Shown here in pieces: positions 34,701 through 43,688 of a stretch of DNA of 64,000 bases (position 1 is the stretch's first letter; every line of letters starts with the position of its first letter). This stretch comes from Compostibacter hankyongensis (GTDB taxonomy: Bacteria > Bacteroidota > Bacteroidia > Chitinophagales > Chitinophagaceae). The translations under genes were made by a program, and so were the position numbers. The stretch lies in the NCBI RefSeq assembly GCF_039541075.1, contig NZ_BAABFN010000019.1, forward strand, positions 1 through 64,000. Direction: 5' to 3'. The notes under the pieces were generated by a model. The model did not search any database and was not told where the DNA came from. It saw only the letters and a list, made by a program, of their open reading frames with translations.

Positions 34701-35873
34701 ATGATCATGGATGATAAGAACCGCGTTTACATTTTTGACACCACGTTGAGAGACGGGGAGCAGGTACCGGGCTGCCAGCTGACGACGAAGGAGAAGATAG
34801 AGATTGCCCGCGAGCTGGAAGCGCTCGGTGTGGATGTTATCGAGGCCGGCTTCCCGATTTCCAGTCCGGGTGATTTCCAGAGCGTGGTGGCAATATCACA
34901 GGCGGTCAGCGCTCCCGTTATCTGTGCGCTGACCCGCGCCAACCGTAAGGATATCGAGGTGGCGGCGGAAGCGCTCAAACAGGCCAAACGTCCGCGTATC
35001 CATACGGGTATCGGGTCGTCCGATATGCATATCAAATACAAGTTCAACAGCACGCGCGAGCAGATCCTGGAACGGGCAGTCGATGCAGTGCAATATGCCC
35101 GCAAGTTCGTGGATGATGTGGAGTTCTATGCAGAAGATGCCGGCAGGGCCGACGATGCATATCTGGCGCAGATGGTGGAAGCCGTCATTGCCGCCGGAGC
35201 CACGGTGGTGAACATTCCGGACACCAACGGCTACTGCCTGCCTGAGCAATACGGCGCCAAGATCAAATACCTCAAGGATCATGTTCCGAATGTGGAGCAG
35301 GCCATCCTTTCCGTGCATTGCCACAACGACCTCGGTCTGGCTACGGCCAATGCCATTGCCGGTCTGAAGAACGGGGCGCGGCAGGCAGAGTGTACGATCA
35401 ACGGCATCGGGGAGCGGGCCGGAAATACTTCCCTGGAAGAAGTGGCCATGGTGCTCCGTACGCATCAGGCGACCCTGGGGCTGACCACCGGTATCGATCC
35501 CAAGAAATTTTATGCCATCAGCGGTATGGTCTCCGATATGATGCGGATGCCCGTGCAGCCCAATAAGGCCATTGTAGGCCGCAATGCTTTTTCCCACAGC
35601 TCCGGCATTCATCAGGATGGCGTGCTGAAGCACCGGGAGAACTATGAGATCATCAATCCGGAAGATGTGGGCCTGGCCTCGAACTCCATTATCCTTACCG
35701 CCCGCAGCGGGCGGCATGCGCTGCGGCATCACCTGCTGCGGCTGGGCTACGATGTGCAGAAAATAGATATGGATGAGGTATACGAACGTTTTCTCATGAT
35801 GGCAGATGAGAAAAAAGAGATCGGCGATGAGGAATTACGCAGCCTGGTATCCGGCAAACCTGCCCGGGCCTGA
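34701..35873 (+). CDS. leuA: 2-isopropylmalate synthase, short form
   Basis: Condenses acetyl-CoA with 2-oxoisovalerate, the first step of the leucine branch. The HMGL-like TIM barrel is complete: VYIFDTTLRDGEQVPGCQL (metal Asp), LSVHCHNDLGLATAN (two His ligands) and NGIGERAGNTSLEE. At 390 residues it ends soon after the barrel's C-terminal helices, so the C-terminal LeuA allosteric domain (about 130 residues in E. coli-type enzymes) is missing. Leucine feedback through that domain is thus not expected. It could in principle accept a related oxo-acid, but the leuCDB neighbours argue for the named role. A terminator follows at 35942. Confidence 0.94.
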   Translation: MIMDDKNRVYIFDTTLRDGEQVPGCQLTTKEKIEIARELEALGVDVIEAGFPISSPGDFQSVVAISQAVSAPVICALTRANRKDIEVAAEALKQAKRPRIHTGIGSSDMHIKYKFNSTREQILERAVDAVQYARKFVDDVEFYAEDAGRADDAYLAQMVEAVIAAGATVVNIPDTNGYCLPEQYGAKIKYLKDHVPNVEQAILSVHCHNDLGLATANAIAGLKNGARQAECTINGIGERAGNTSLEEVAMVLRTHQATLGLTTGIDPKKFYAISGMVSDMMRMPVQPNKAIVGRNAFSHSSGIHQDGVLKHRENYEIINPEDVGLASNSIILTARSGRHALRHHLLRLGYDVQKIDMDEVYERFLMMADEKKEIGDEELRSLVSGKPARA

Positions 35874-35941
35874 TCAAGGAATTGTCCCGCACCTTTAAGT
35901 GCGTAAGCATAAAGATTTTATTAGGCGATTCATTATGTTGT

Positions 35942-35970
35942 AACCCGCGGTGTCTACCGCGGGTTTTTTT
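35942..35970 (+). terminator. Terminator of the leuCDBA cluster
   Basis: A perfect 10-bp stem AACCCGCGGT/ACCGCGGGTT with a 4-nt loop and seven T residues. Located 69 bp after the leuA stop. Confidence 0.92.
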
Positions 35971-35992
35971 ATGCTTAACCGGGTTATTTACC

Positions 35993-37588
35993 CTACAGCT
36001 TAAACCCTATCGTCAGGATAATATTGCTTCCACCGGAGGTAAGGGCGGCGGGTTGGGGAGAGGGGATACCTGCGTCGTTGGCCGTCACGTAATAGGGCTG
36101 GTCTTCGTCCTTTTCCCGGTTGTATACATAGGTCAGATCGGCGAAAAAGCCCCCGTTGCGGTAACCCAGGCCTCCGCTGTATAAAAGCTGGTCGCCTTTG
36201 ACATTGCTGTCCTGGTAAGGGCTGCCGTACCAGGCCACGCCGGCCCGAACGGCCATTACGTTAAACTTTACTTCTCCGCCCAACCGCAGGTTAGAAGCTC
36301 CTTTGTACATGTCCTTGATAGAGCGGTTCAGCGCATCGGCCTGATCTTTGGCGGTGGCGCCGCCCAGGCCGGAGCCGCCGTCGTCGCGGTTGAAGCGGTA
36401 CTTGGCTGCGGCATAGTTGACATACTCGTAATCGGCGGTGATGAAGCCGTGTACCGGAGCATCCACCCCGTCATTGAAAAGATAGGAGACGCTGGCCAGC
36501 GCATGCCAGGGCGTGGTGAGGTTGTAATCGTATTCCCCGGGATAACCGTCGGTAATATCCTGGGTGGAGGAGGTCAGCAGTCCCTGGTCGGTGGTGCTGG
36601 TGGTGACCCGGGTGGAATAGGTATCGTGCAGGGTGTATACCGTGGGAGTATGAAAAGCCGCACCCAGCCGCAGCGCAGGCTGGGGGCTGTAGATAAGACC
36701 CAGCTTGCCGTTGATGCCCACGCCGTTGGTATGGAGACTGTTGTCGACATCAAAATAGTTCAGCACGGAGTTCTTATCCTGTGTATTGGTTTCCCGGAAA
36801 GTCTGGCTCCGGTCGTAATTGATAGAGGGGATGTTCAGGCTGGCGCCGATAAAGAGCTTGTCGTCGTAATTGCCGGCTACGGACAGCGAAAATTCATTGA
36901 TGCCGCCCTTGCTGGAGATGGAATTGGATTGCTCCAGCGGATGGCCGTTGCTGATGATATCGCTGGGGAGGGCGGCCCAGTCTCCCGTAGGATTGTTGTT
37001 GTCATCCAGTACCGGGTCGATGAGATAGGTGCGGATCGCCTGGCTGGGCCCGAACGGGTAATTGTCCTGTGCGCCATCCAGATCGGTCTCGCCCTGCAGC
37101 TGCAGCCAGTAATTATCCGAGTAGGAAGAGAAATTGCTTTTGTCGCCTTTTATGGTGCCGGTATAATACAGGCTGCGATTGAAGTTGGCCAGACGGTTCA
37201 CCCCCAGTCCGAAAGTGACATTTTTCCAGCGGCTGTCGTTGTTTTTGCGGCGGGGATTGCTGGCAAAGATCAGGCCTATCTGTTGGAGGAAAAGGCTGCT
37301 TTTGGAATCGGAAGCCTGGTTGTCGTAATAGGTGGCATCCGTATTCAGGCTGCGGAAGCCGGGCGTTATGGTCAGCTCGTTGGTCTTGAAAAGGCCGATG
37401 CCTGCGGGATTGACGGACATGGCGCTGACGTCGCCGCCCAGCGAGCCCATGGCGCCTCCGATAGCCTGAGTGCGTGCATCGCCTCCCGAGGTAAGACGGC
37501 TGTAACGGAGCGCATCGGTTTCGTCCTGCGCCTGTGCGGCAACGATAGATAAAAAAACAAGAACGGCTGATAAAAGGGATCGCTTCAT
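35993..37588 (-). CDS. Outer-membrane channel of the OmpP1/FadL/TodX family
   Basis: An outer-membrane beta-barrel, probably passing hydrophobic compounds. The signal peptide ends AAQAQ. The conserved N-terminus follows (SRLTSGGDARTQAIGGAMGS, AMSVNPAGIGLF), the hatch sequence typical of FadL-like proteins. The rest is a repeat of beta-strands with aromatic ends, finishing with the strand ILTIGFKL. Length (531 aa) is at the high end for the family. It is transcribed alone on the minus strand, convergent with the leu cluster, whose terminator lies just beyond its stop codon. Confidence 0.9.
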   Translation of the reverse strand: MKRSLLSAVLVFLSIVAAQAQDETDALRYSRLTSGGDARTQAIGGAMGSLGGDVSAMSVNPAGIGLFKTNELTITPGFRSLNTDATYYDNQASDSKSSLFLQQIGLIFASNPRRKNNDSRWKNVTFGLGVNRLANFNRSLYYTGTIKGDKSNFSSYSDNYWLQLQGETDLDGAQDNYPFGPSQAIRTYLIDPVLDDNNNPTGDWAALPSDIISNGHPLEQSNSISSKGGINEFSLSVAGNYDDKLFIGASLNIPSINYDRSQTFRETNTQDKNSVLNYFDVDNSLHTNGVGINGKLGLIYSPQPALRLGAAFHTPTVYTLHDTYSTRVTTSTTDQGLLTSSTQDITDGYPGEYDYNLTTPWHALASVSYLFNDGVDAPVHGFITADYEYVNYAAAKYRFNRDDGGSGLGGATAKDQADALNRSIKDMYKGASNLRLGGEVKFNVMAVRAGVAWYGSPYQDSNVKGDQLLYSGGLGYRNGGFFADLTYVYNREKDEDQPYYVTANDAGIPSPQPAALTSGGSNIILTIGFKL

Positions 37589-37678
37589 GGTCTTATTCCG
37601 TTTGACAAAGTAGCTTTATTCCTGGCTGGAAGATTTAAAAATGACGGCTGCGCTTGAACCGGCTGTTGCGGATGGAAA

Positions 37679-37707
37679 AATCCCTCCCGCTTGAGACGGG
37701 AGGGATT
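37679..37707 (-). terminator. Terminator of the Arg/Tyr-rich lipoprotein gene
   Basis: An 11-bp stem (AATCCCTCCCG with CGGGAGGGATT) followed on the minus strand by five T residues. It lies 18 bp past the stop codon of the gene at 37725. Confidence 0.85.
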
Positions 37708-37724
37708 GAATGCTTTGTTTTTAT

Positions 37725-38783
37725 TTACCGCCGCGGGGCAACGGACCTTGACGGTGCGCTGCTGGGGCTGCTGAAGCTCCGGCTGGGTGCGGAGAAGGTA
37801 CGCGTCGGCGTATAAGACCGCTGCGGAGGAGTATAGGACCTTCTCTGCTGGGGAGCGACGGTGCGCTCCGGAGCACGTCTTTCGTTGCTGTTACTGTTAT
37901 TGCTCCGGAATATCCGCAATCCCCGACGGGGCGCTGTTTCAGTATTTGCCGGACGTTCATCGGACGACGGACGGAACACCCTCCGCGTAGTAGTCGGCCG
38001 CGTGCCGGTGCTGCGCTCGTCCGTGCTGCTGCGGAACACCCTTCTGTTGCCGCTCCGGTCAACCGTATTGCTTTCGCCGGGTCTGAACACCCTTCTGGGG
38101 GCATTGACGCTGCTTTCGGAAGGCTTTGTGCTCGTTCTTACGGTGCCTGCTGCGCCCGCCCTCGAAGTAAAGCTGCGCCGCGGACCTACCGTAGTGGCCG
38201 GCCGGCGGTAGCCATAGGCATATTTACCGTTGAGATAGCCGTTGTAATAGCCATTCCAGTATGGGCTGCCCCAACCGTGGTAGTAACCGCCACCCCAGCC
38301 CCATCCGGGATATCCCCAGCCAAGACCGCCGCCCCAGCCCAGGCCAAAGGAAAGGGAAGGATACCAGAGCGAGGAGTAGAAGGGGGAATAGCCCAGGCCG
38401 AAGGACCATCCGGGCGTATAGCTATACCAGAAAGGATTCCCGAAGCCCATCGGGGTATTGTAGTAATAGTAGTTGGAATTATAAAATGCGCCCGGGTTGT
38501 CGAACAGGTCAAAACGGCGGCCATAGTCGTAATCGCTGCTGTATTCATCGTCATAGGTGTCGCCGTTCTCGTAGGTGACATAATTGCCGTCGTCCTCCGG
38601 GGCGGCAGCGGCGTAGCCGTTGTCGTCCGTGCTGTACTGCTCTTCTGTAGCGGCAGGAGCGCTTGTCGACTGCTGAACCGGAGAGTAATATACGTCATCC
38701 GGCGTCTGCCCCGACCGGTAGGTCGTTGCGCACCCCCCCAGCAGCAGGGCGGCGGCGAGCAGGTATATGGATATCGGTTTCAT
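37725..38783 (-). CDS. Lipoprotein with Tyr/Gly/Trp-rich core and basic RRVFR repeats
   Basis: The signal peptide ends in the lipobox LLGGC. Residues 20-95 are acidic and Asp/Tyr/Glu-rich; residues 95-190 are extremely rich in Tyr, Gly, Trp and Phe (GLGWGGGLGWGYPGWGWGGG); residues 200-352 are basic with repeats of RRVFR and RIFR, then Ser/Pro/Arg-rich RSYTP and RSFSSPS units. Such a sequence is probably disordered and surface-attached. It does not resemble an enzyme. Similar lipoproteins are found beside proS in other Bacteroidota, where they are sometimes mislabelled as prolyl-tRNA synthetase. It is divergent from proS with 245 bp between them. Confidence 0.75.
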   Translation of the reverse strand: MKPISIYLLAAALLLGGCATTYRSGQTPDDVYYSPVQQSTSAPAATEEQYSTDDNGYAAAAPEDDGNYVTYENGDTYDDEYSSDYDYGRRFDLFDNPGAFYNSNYYYYNTPMGFGNPFWYSYTPGWSFGLGYSPFYSSLWYPSLSFGLGWGGGLGWGYPGWGWGGGYYHGWGSPYWNGYYNGYLNGKYAYGYRRPATTVGPRRSFTSRAGAAGTVRTSTKPSESSVNAPRRVFRPGESNTVDRSGNRRVFRSSTDERSTGTRPTTTRRVFRPSSDERPANTETAPRRGLRIFRSNNSNSNERRAPERTVAPQQRRSYTPPQRSYTPTRTFSAPSRSFSSPSSAPSRSVAPRR

Positions 38784-38970
38784 TGTGTATGGGTTTAATG
38801 TTTCAGATCACACATCATGCCGGCAGCGCTCTGCTGCCTGTATGACAGGCTCTCTTCCGTAAAGATAATGGTTTTTTGTGGTCTGGCCACACCGTTCATC
38901 CAATTTTCGGGAGGGCTTCAGCGGATAGCAGGGCAGACAAAATACGCCGCAGAATCTGGGATTTTCATTG

Positions 38971-38978
38971 TACGTTTG
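38971..38978 (+). promoter_or_regulatory. Possible -7 box of proS
   Basis: TACGTTTG matches TAnnTTTG and lies 51 bp before the proS start. The leader between it and the start holds an imperfect inverted repeat, GGCGTTTTTT and AAAAAACGCGCC, whose role is unclear. No clear -33 box. Confidence 0.45.
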
Positions 38979-39028
38979 TGGCGTTTTTTCCGGCAGGAAT
39001 ATTTCAAAAAACGCGCCAATTCAACATT

Positions 39029-40504
39029 ATGAGTAAAGAGATCACCCCCCGTCAGCAGGATTATGCCCAGTGGTATAATGATCTGATCATCAAAAGCGGG
39101 CTGGCTGACTATTCGGCAGTACGGGGTTGCATGGTCATCAAGCCCTATGGTTTTGCCCTTTGGGAAAGAATGCGGGATGAGCTGGACCGGATGTTTAAGG
39201 ATACCGGTCATCAAAACGCCTACTTCCCCCTTTTTATCCCCAAGAGCTTTCTCAGCCGGGAAGCCGCTCATGTAGAGGGTTTTGCCAAGGAATGCGCCGT
39301 GGTGACCCATTACCGGCTGAAGAACGATCCCGGGGGTGCGGGGGTGATCGTGGACCCGGAAGCAAAGCTGGAGGAGGAGCTCATCGTAAGACCTACTTCG
39401 GAAACCATCATCTGGAATGCTTATAAAGACTGGATAAAATCCTACCGCGATCTTCCCCTCCTGATCAATCAGTGGGCCAATGTGGTGCGCTGGGAAATGC
39501 GGACCCGCCTCTTTCTGCGGACCTCCGAATTTCTCTGGCAGGAAGGGCATACCGCCCATGCCACCGCCCCGGAAGCCGAGGCGGAAGCCCGGCAGATGCT
39601 GGCCGTATACGCCGATTTTGCAGAACGCTATATGGCTCTGCCCGTCGTCCGGGGTGTAAAATCTCCGGCAGAGCGCTTTGCCGGAGCGGTAGATACCTAT
39701 TGCATAGAAGCTCTCATGCAGGACGGCAAAGCCCTGCAGGCCGGTACCTCGCATTTTCTGGGCCAGAACTTTGCCAAAGCCTTTGATGTGCAGTTCCTTA
39801 CCCGGGAGAACAAGCTCGAACACGTATGGGCTACCTCCTGGGGGGTCTCCACGCGGCTGGTGGGCGCACTGGTCATGGCGCACAGCGATGATGAAGGCCT
39901 CGTGCTGCCCCCCCTGCTGGCTCCCCTGCAGGTAGTGATCGTCCCGATCTGGAAAGGAGCGGAGCAGAAGGCCCTCATTGATGCGAAGGCGGATGAGATC
40001 AGCGCCGAGCTGAAAAAAGCGGGTATCCGGGTAAAATACGACGACAGCGACAATGTGCGCCCGGGCTGGAAGTTTGCGGAGTACGAAATGAAAGGCGTGC
40101 CGGTACGGATTGCCCTGGGTGCGCGGGACCTGGAGCAGAACGTTGCCGAGGTGGCGCGCCGGGATACCCGGGAAAAAATGAGCCTGTCGCTGGATAACCT
40201 TGCCGCGAGGATAAAGGACCTGCTGGATGATATCCAGCAGCAGATATACCGTGCGGCATCCACCTACCGGGAAGAGCACATTACCCCGGCCGACGATTTT
40301 GATACCTTCCGGAAAATCCTGGATGAGAAAGGCGGTTTTGTATCCGCCCACTGGGACGGTACCGCGGAAACCGAGACCAGGATAAAGGAGCTGACCAAAG
40401 CTACGATACGCTGTATACCGCTGGATAATCCCCCCGAAGAAGGAAAATGCATCCTCAGCGGCAAGCCCTCCCGCGAACGGGTGCTCTTTGCCCGGGCCTA
40501 CTAA
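39029..40504 (+). CDS. proS: Prolyl-tRNA synthetase, eukaryote/archaea-type
   Basis: Charges tRNA-Pro. The start at 39029 gives MSKEITPRQQDYAQWYNDLI; the upstream reading frame has no homology and contains the promoter. Class II motifs 2 (FLRTSEFLWQEGHTAHAT) and 3 (GVSTRLVGALVMAHSDDEG) are clear. Length (491 aa) and the lack of the INS editing insertion between motifs 2 and 3 mark the eukaryotic/archaeal architecture, with a small C-terminal domain ending in FARAY. An anticodon-binding domain follows at about residue 300 (PLQVVIVPIWKGAEQ). Transcribed alone, divergent from the lipoprotein at 37725. Confidence 0.97.
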   Translation: MSKEITPRQQDYAQWYNDLIIKSGLADYSAVRGCMVIKPYGFALWERMRDELDRMFKDTGHQNAYFPLFIPKSFLSREAAHVEGFAKECAVVTHYRLKNDPGGAGVIVDPEAKLEEELIVRPTSETIIWNAYKDWIKSYRDLPLLINQWANVVRWEMRTRLFLRTSEFLWQEGHTAHATAPEAEAEARQMLAVYADFAERYMALPVVRGVKSPAERFAGAVDTYCIEALMQDGKALQAGTSHFLGQNFAKAFDVQFLTRENKLEHVWATSWGVSTRLVGALVMAHSDDEGLVLPPLLAPLQVVIVPIWKGAEQKALIDAKADEISAELKKAGIRVKYDDSDNVRPGWKFAEYEMKGVPVRIALGARDLEQNVAEVARRDTREKMSLSLDNLAARIKDLLDDIQQQIYRAASTYREEHITPADDFDTFRKILDEKGGFVSAHWDGTAETETRIKELTKATIRCIPLDNPPEEGKCILSGKPSRERVLFARAY

Positions 40505-40507
40505 GCC

Positions 40508-40716
40508 CCACTCTCTAAAGGGGAAATAGAGGTGAAAGGTGAAGGGTAAAAGGCATTTTAAGTTTAAAGTCTAAGTATCATTCCAGGCAGATCGACTTTA
40601 GAAGTTTGAGATTTGAAGTTTCTTGTTTAAGGTTTAGACCTTCGATTATTTGATGAACTTCAAACCGGAAACCCGGAAACGTCAAACCGGAAATCAGAGA
40701 CCCGGAAACCGGGAAG
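40508..40716. repeat. Modular intergenic repeat, copy 4 (loop reversed, extended)
   Basis: A CCACTCTCTAAAGGGGAAAT lead-in precedes GGTGAAAGGTGAAGGG, then a degenerate arm pair TCTAAGT/ACTTTAGA (40570-40602) around a loop with CATTCCAGGCAGATC, the same orientation as copies 2 and 3. An extra AT-rich stretch (40605-40655) comes next, followed by many units of AAACCGGAAA type. Confidence 0.75.
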
Positions 40717-40718
40717 CA

Positions 40719-40746
40719 AAAAGGCCCCGGAAAAATCCGGAGCCCT
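40719..40746 (-). terminator. Terminator of the HtrA protease gene
   Basis: On the minus strand a stem GGCTCCGGA/TCCGGGGCC (one mismatch) with a loop of about 5 nt is followed by five T residues. It lies about 60 bp past the stop codon of the gene at 40808. Confidence 0.75.
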
Positions 40747-40807
40747 TGCTAACCTATAAACCTATATGAAACAAACAAACCTGTACCTAAGGCGCTAAAT
40801 TATTTTA

Positions 40808-42337
40808 TCAATTTACAATGCTGCCCTTTACATTGTTCAGCGCATACGAGTAGATGTCGGAAACACCGTCTTCCCCGATATAAAATCCCTGCAGTACCAC
40901 ATTATTACCCTGCTTTTGCAGCGCTTCCTTCAGGTCGTCCACTGATTTTATCAGGGTGCTGCCGGCCTTCAGGATGATAAAATCCGGATGCATATCGGTT
41001 TGCTGCCGGATCAGGCCGCTGCCGATATTGACCACGACCACTCCGCCGGAGATGCCCAGCTTCTGGGCATATTTTTCCGGCAGTTCCCGGAAATCGGCGC
41101 CCAGCACATCCAGGATGCCGGCTTTTACGATATCGGTGGTGCCGTTTTCATTTTTCAGCGTTACCCGCGTGGTGTATTCCTTCCCGTCCCGGGTATAGGA
41201 AACCTTTACCACATTCCCCGGCCGGTAGTTGGCGATTACGCTCAGCAGCTCGTTCTGGGTATGAACCTCCTGATCGTCTATCTTCGTAATGAGGTCTCCT
41301 TTTCTGAGGCCTGCGCTTACGGCGCCTCCGTTGGAAGTCACTTCATCTACCTTTACGCCTTCCGGCTCATTGCTGTTGCCGTTGTAAGAGATCTGATAAG
41401 CCTTGCTGGGGTTGGGCTGCTGGAGTTGTATACCCAGGTAGGCCCGTTGTACCGTTCCGTATTTGAGGATATCGTTCACCACTTTTTTCACGAGATTGGA
41501 CGGCACGGCATACGCATAGCCCGCGAAGGAACCGGTGGGGGAGGCAATGGCCGAGTTAATGCCTACCAGCCGGCCCTGCGTATCCACCAGGGGACCGCCG
41601 CTGTTGCCGGGGTTCACCGCTGCATCGGTCTGTATATAGCTTTCGATGGGGTTGATGCCCTCGTCGTTGATCCCCAGCTTGCGCGATTTTGCGCTGATGA
41701 TGCCGGAGGTAACGGTGGACTGCAGGTTCAGCGGATAACCGCAGGCCAGCACCCATTGTCCTACCTTCGTCTGGTCGGAATTGCCGAATACGATATAAGG
41801 AAGGTCCTTGGCGTCGATCTTGATCACAGCCAGGTCAGTGTTCGGATCCTGTCCCACGATCTTGGCCTTGTAAGTTTTGTTGTTGTTGAGCGTAACGGCG
41901 ATCTCTCTTGCCCCGTCGATCACATGATTGTTGGTGACGATGTAGCCGTCTTCCGCGATGATCACACCGGAGCCGGAAGCCATCTGGCCCGGGCGGTAAT
42001 AATGACCACCGCTTCCGCCCCCGAAGAAATCGGAGAAGGGGTTCCCGAACATCCCGCCAAAGGGATCCTGCTGGGAATGGCCGGCGCTCACCTCACGGGG
42101 CGGCGTTTTTGTTTTAATATGCACCGTGGCGGGGATCACAACGCTGGCAGCCGGACTAAAGTCCACCGCATCCGCGGCTTCGCTGCTGTTATAGCTGACA
42201 TAATGCGCCGGCATCCGGTTGCTGTCGGTAAGGTAAATATCCTCGTGCTTGGCAAAATAATGGTCGTAGGCAAATACACTGCCCACTGCGGTAGCGCCGC
42301 TGATGAGGACAATCGTGGCGATATTTTTGAGTTTCAT
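40808..42337 (-). CDS. HtrA/DegQ-type periplasmic serine protease
   Basis: Protease and chaperone for misfolded envelope proteins. The start at 42337 (MKLKNIATIVLISG) is followed by one N-terminal hydrophobic segment, so the protein is exported or anchored. The catalytic triad is visible: His138 (TNNHVIDG), Asp168 (PNTDLAVIK) and Ser246 (GNSGGPL). Two PDZ domains follow (about 290-385 and 400-509), the first with GLRKGDLITKIDDQEV. A Gly/Phe-rich linker (FSDFFGGGSGGHYY) lies before the protease domain, as in DegP-type LA loops. A terminator follows and the gene is flanked by repeat copies 4 and 5. Confidence 0.95.
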   Translation of the reverse strand: MKLKNIATIVLISGATAVGSVFAYDHYFAKHEDIYLTDSNRMPAHYVSYNSSEAADAVDFSPAASVVIPATVHIKTKTPPREVSAGHSQQDPFGGMFGNPFSDFFGGGSGGHYYRPGQMASGSGVIIAEDGYIVTNNHVIDGAREIAVTLNNNKTYKAKIVGQDPNTDLAVIKIDAKDLPYIVFGNSDQTKVGQWVLACGYPLNLQSTVTSGIISAKSRKLGINDEGINPIESYIQTDAAVNPGNSGGPLVDTQGRLVGINSAIASPTGSFAGYAYAVPSNLVKKVVNDILKYGTVQRAYLGIQLQQPNPSKAYQISYNGNSNEPEGVKVDEVTSNGGAVSAGLRKGDLITKIDDQEVHTQNELLSVIANYRPGNVVKVSYTRDGKEYTTRVTLKNENGTTDIVKAGILDVLGADFRELPEKYAQKLGISGGVVVVNIGSGLIRQQTDMHPDFIILKAGSTLIKSVDDLKEALQKQGNNVVLQGFYIGEDGVSDIYSYALNNVKGSIVN

Positions 42338-42478
42338 GAGCATGAATTTTTTTCCATCGGTAAATGCGGTTCGCAGCGGTGGCCGCAAGGGCTTTCTGCG
42401 GTTTTGCATGGTCTGTTGCAAAATTAACGCCTGAAGAAACAAATACAGACAAGCCCACAGTCACTTTAACAATACTTT

Positions 42479-42634
42479 AGGCGAAAGGTTAAAGAAAGGT
42501 AAAAGGTGAAGGGTCAAAGGCGAAGGGCATTTCAAGTCTAAAGTTTATCTGTCTGGAATGGAACTTTAGACCTTCGGCTTTTAAACCTTAGACTTCCGGA
42601 AACCAGAAACCGGAAATCCCGAACCGGGAATCCC
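42479..42634. repeat. Modular intergenic repeat, copy 5 (loop forward)
   Basis: GCGAAAGGTTAAAG runs are followed by a perfect inverted repeat, GTCTAAAGTT (42536-42545) and AACTTTAGAC (42562-42571). The 16-nt loop TATCTGTCTGGAATGG is in the orientation of copy 1. The final block is CCGGAAACCAGAAACCGG. It lies between the acyl-CoA reductase gene and the htrA promoter region. Confidence 0.8.
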
Positions 42635-42637
42635 TTT

Positions 42638-43642
42638 TCAGCGAAGTCCCCGGAAGAAAGTCATCGTGTCTATGCCGTCGGCATAGTCGGTGAGGCCGGG
42701 TTGCTGGGCTTTGCCAAAGGGAAGATGTCCGTGGCCGGCGATACACTGGATGCGTTCATCCGCCATCAGGCGCTCTCCCGGGCGGTCGCCGGGGGCATAG
42801 GTCTGATAATGCAGTACGCTGATGGGGGAGTAGGGCGAAGCGTCGTCGGTCAGCAGCATGAACCCGGTAGACAGATAAGGCTGGTTATTCAGGAGCTGCA
42901 GCGCCAGGTTATAATCGTAGTTATTGCGGTATTTGTGATGCTCGCCGAACTCGACATACTTTTTCAAGGCCTCCAGCAGCGGTATAAAATCATATCCTTC
43001 GGGTACGTACAGCTGGGTGACATTGCGGCATCCCAGGCCGAAATAAAGACAGATATCATCAGCCAGCAAAGACAGTTCTTCCGTGGTTTCCGATCCGTCC
43101 AGCAGGGCAACAGAAGTCCGGTTCCGGCGGATGATATGGGGGTACTTGGAGAAGTAGTAGTCGAAGTACCGGGCAGAATTGTCGCTGCCGGTAGCGATGT
43201 AGGCTGCGCAATCCTTCAGCTGGGGAGCGATGCGCACCCGCTGAAGGGTGGCCGGCTCCCAGCGGTACAGCTGCTCCAGAAGATGGGGCAGCAGTACCGC
43301 GTCTTTGGAAGAAAGCTTGATACGAAGCGGATGCCCGCTGATAAAGCCGCAGAGAAAATCATGAAAGCCCACCAGGGGAATATTGCCGGCCATGACGATG
43401 CCCGTTTCCGCCGCGGACAGCCGGTCGGGTACTTCATAATGCCGGGCCCAGCTGTGCAACAGCTCCGGCCGGAGCAGCTCATTGCAGCAGTTGTGCAGGG
43501 CAAGCCGTATAAAACCGGGTGTGAACCAGGGATTTTCCCGGGCGGCTGCGGCAATGATCGCATCCAGCTCCGGAGCGGGGCTGTCCAGGTATTCGCCCAG
43601 CCGGGCCATCAGGGCAATGCGCTTGTCCAACGGTAATTCCAT
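42638..43642 (-). CDS. Acyl-CoA reductase, LuxC family
   Basis: NADPH-dependent reduction of an acyl-CoA or acyl thioester to an aldehyde, by family knowledge. The LuxC-type domain is recognised by VMAGNIPLVGFHDFL (Rossmann-like), LSSKDAVLLPHLLEQL and FGLGCRNVTQLYVPEGYDF (conserved Cys, the likely acyl nucleophile). Start chosen at 43642 (MELPLDKRIALMARLGEYL), because a -7 box lies at 43689-43696 and this start gives normal length (334 aa). An upstream start at 43687 would lie at or ahead of the transcription start. It is divergent from the ferredoxin gene, a pairing conserved in Bacteroidota. Confidence 0.9.
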   Translation of the reverse strand: MELPLDKRIALMARLGEYLDSPAPELDAIIAAAARENPWFTPGFIRLALHNCCNELLRPELLHSWARHYEVPDRLSAAETGIVMAGNIPLVGFHDFLCGFISGHPLRIKLSSKDAVLLPHLLEQLYRWEPATLQRVRIAPQLKDCAAYIATGSDNSARYFDYYFSKYPHIIRRNRTSVALLDGSETTEELSLLADDICLYFGLGCRNVTQLYVPEGYDFIPLLEALKKYVEFGEHHKYRNNYDYNLALQLLNNQPYLSTGFMLLTDDASPYSPISVLHYQTYAPGDRPGERLMADERIQCIAGHGHLPFGKAQQPGLTDYADGIDTMTFFRGLR

Positions 43643-43674
43643 CTCAAAAATTATAGATTTAGCACAAGATAGTT

Positions 43675-43682
43675 TACTTTTG
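43675..43682 (+). promoter_or_regulatory. -7 box of the ferredoxin gene
   Basis: TACTTTTG fits TAnnTTTG and lies 43 bp before the ferredoxin start. It is the left half of a palindrome whose right half is the box facing the other way at 43689, separated by 6 bp. No good -33 TTG box is visible. Confidence 0.5.
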
Positions 43683-43688
43683 TCCATG

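Noticed and set aside
37725..38783. Prolyl-tRNA synthetase annotation for the lipoprotein beside proS
   Set aside because: It has a lipobox and low-complexity zones and no class II synthetase motif; the real proS is the divergent neighbour.
38876..39028. N-terminal extension of proS
   Set aside because: The extra 51 codons contain the likely promoter and do not resemble the family; the enzyme begins at MSKEITPRQQ.
40988..42427. Plus-strand ORF of 479 codons opposite the HtrA gene
   Set aside because: Antisense to a protease with a complete catalytic triad; low-complexity translation without domain signs.
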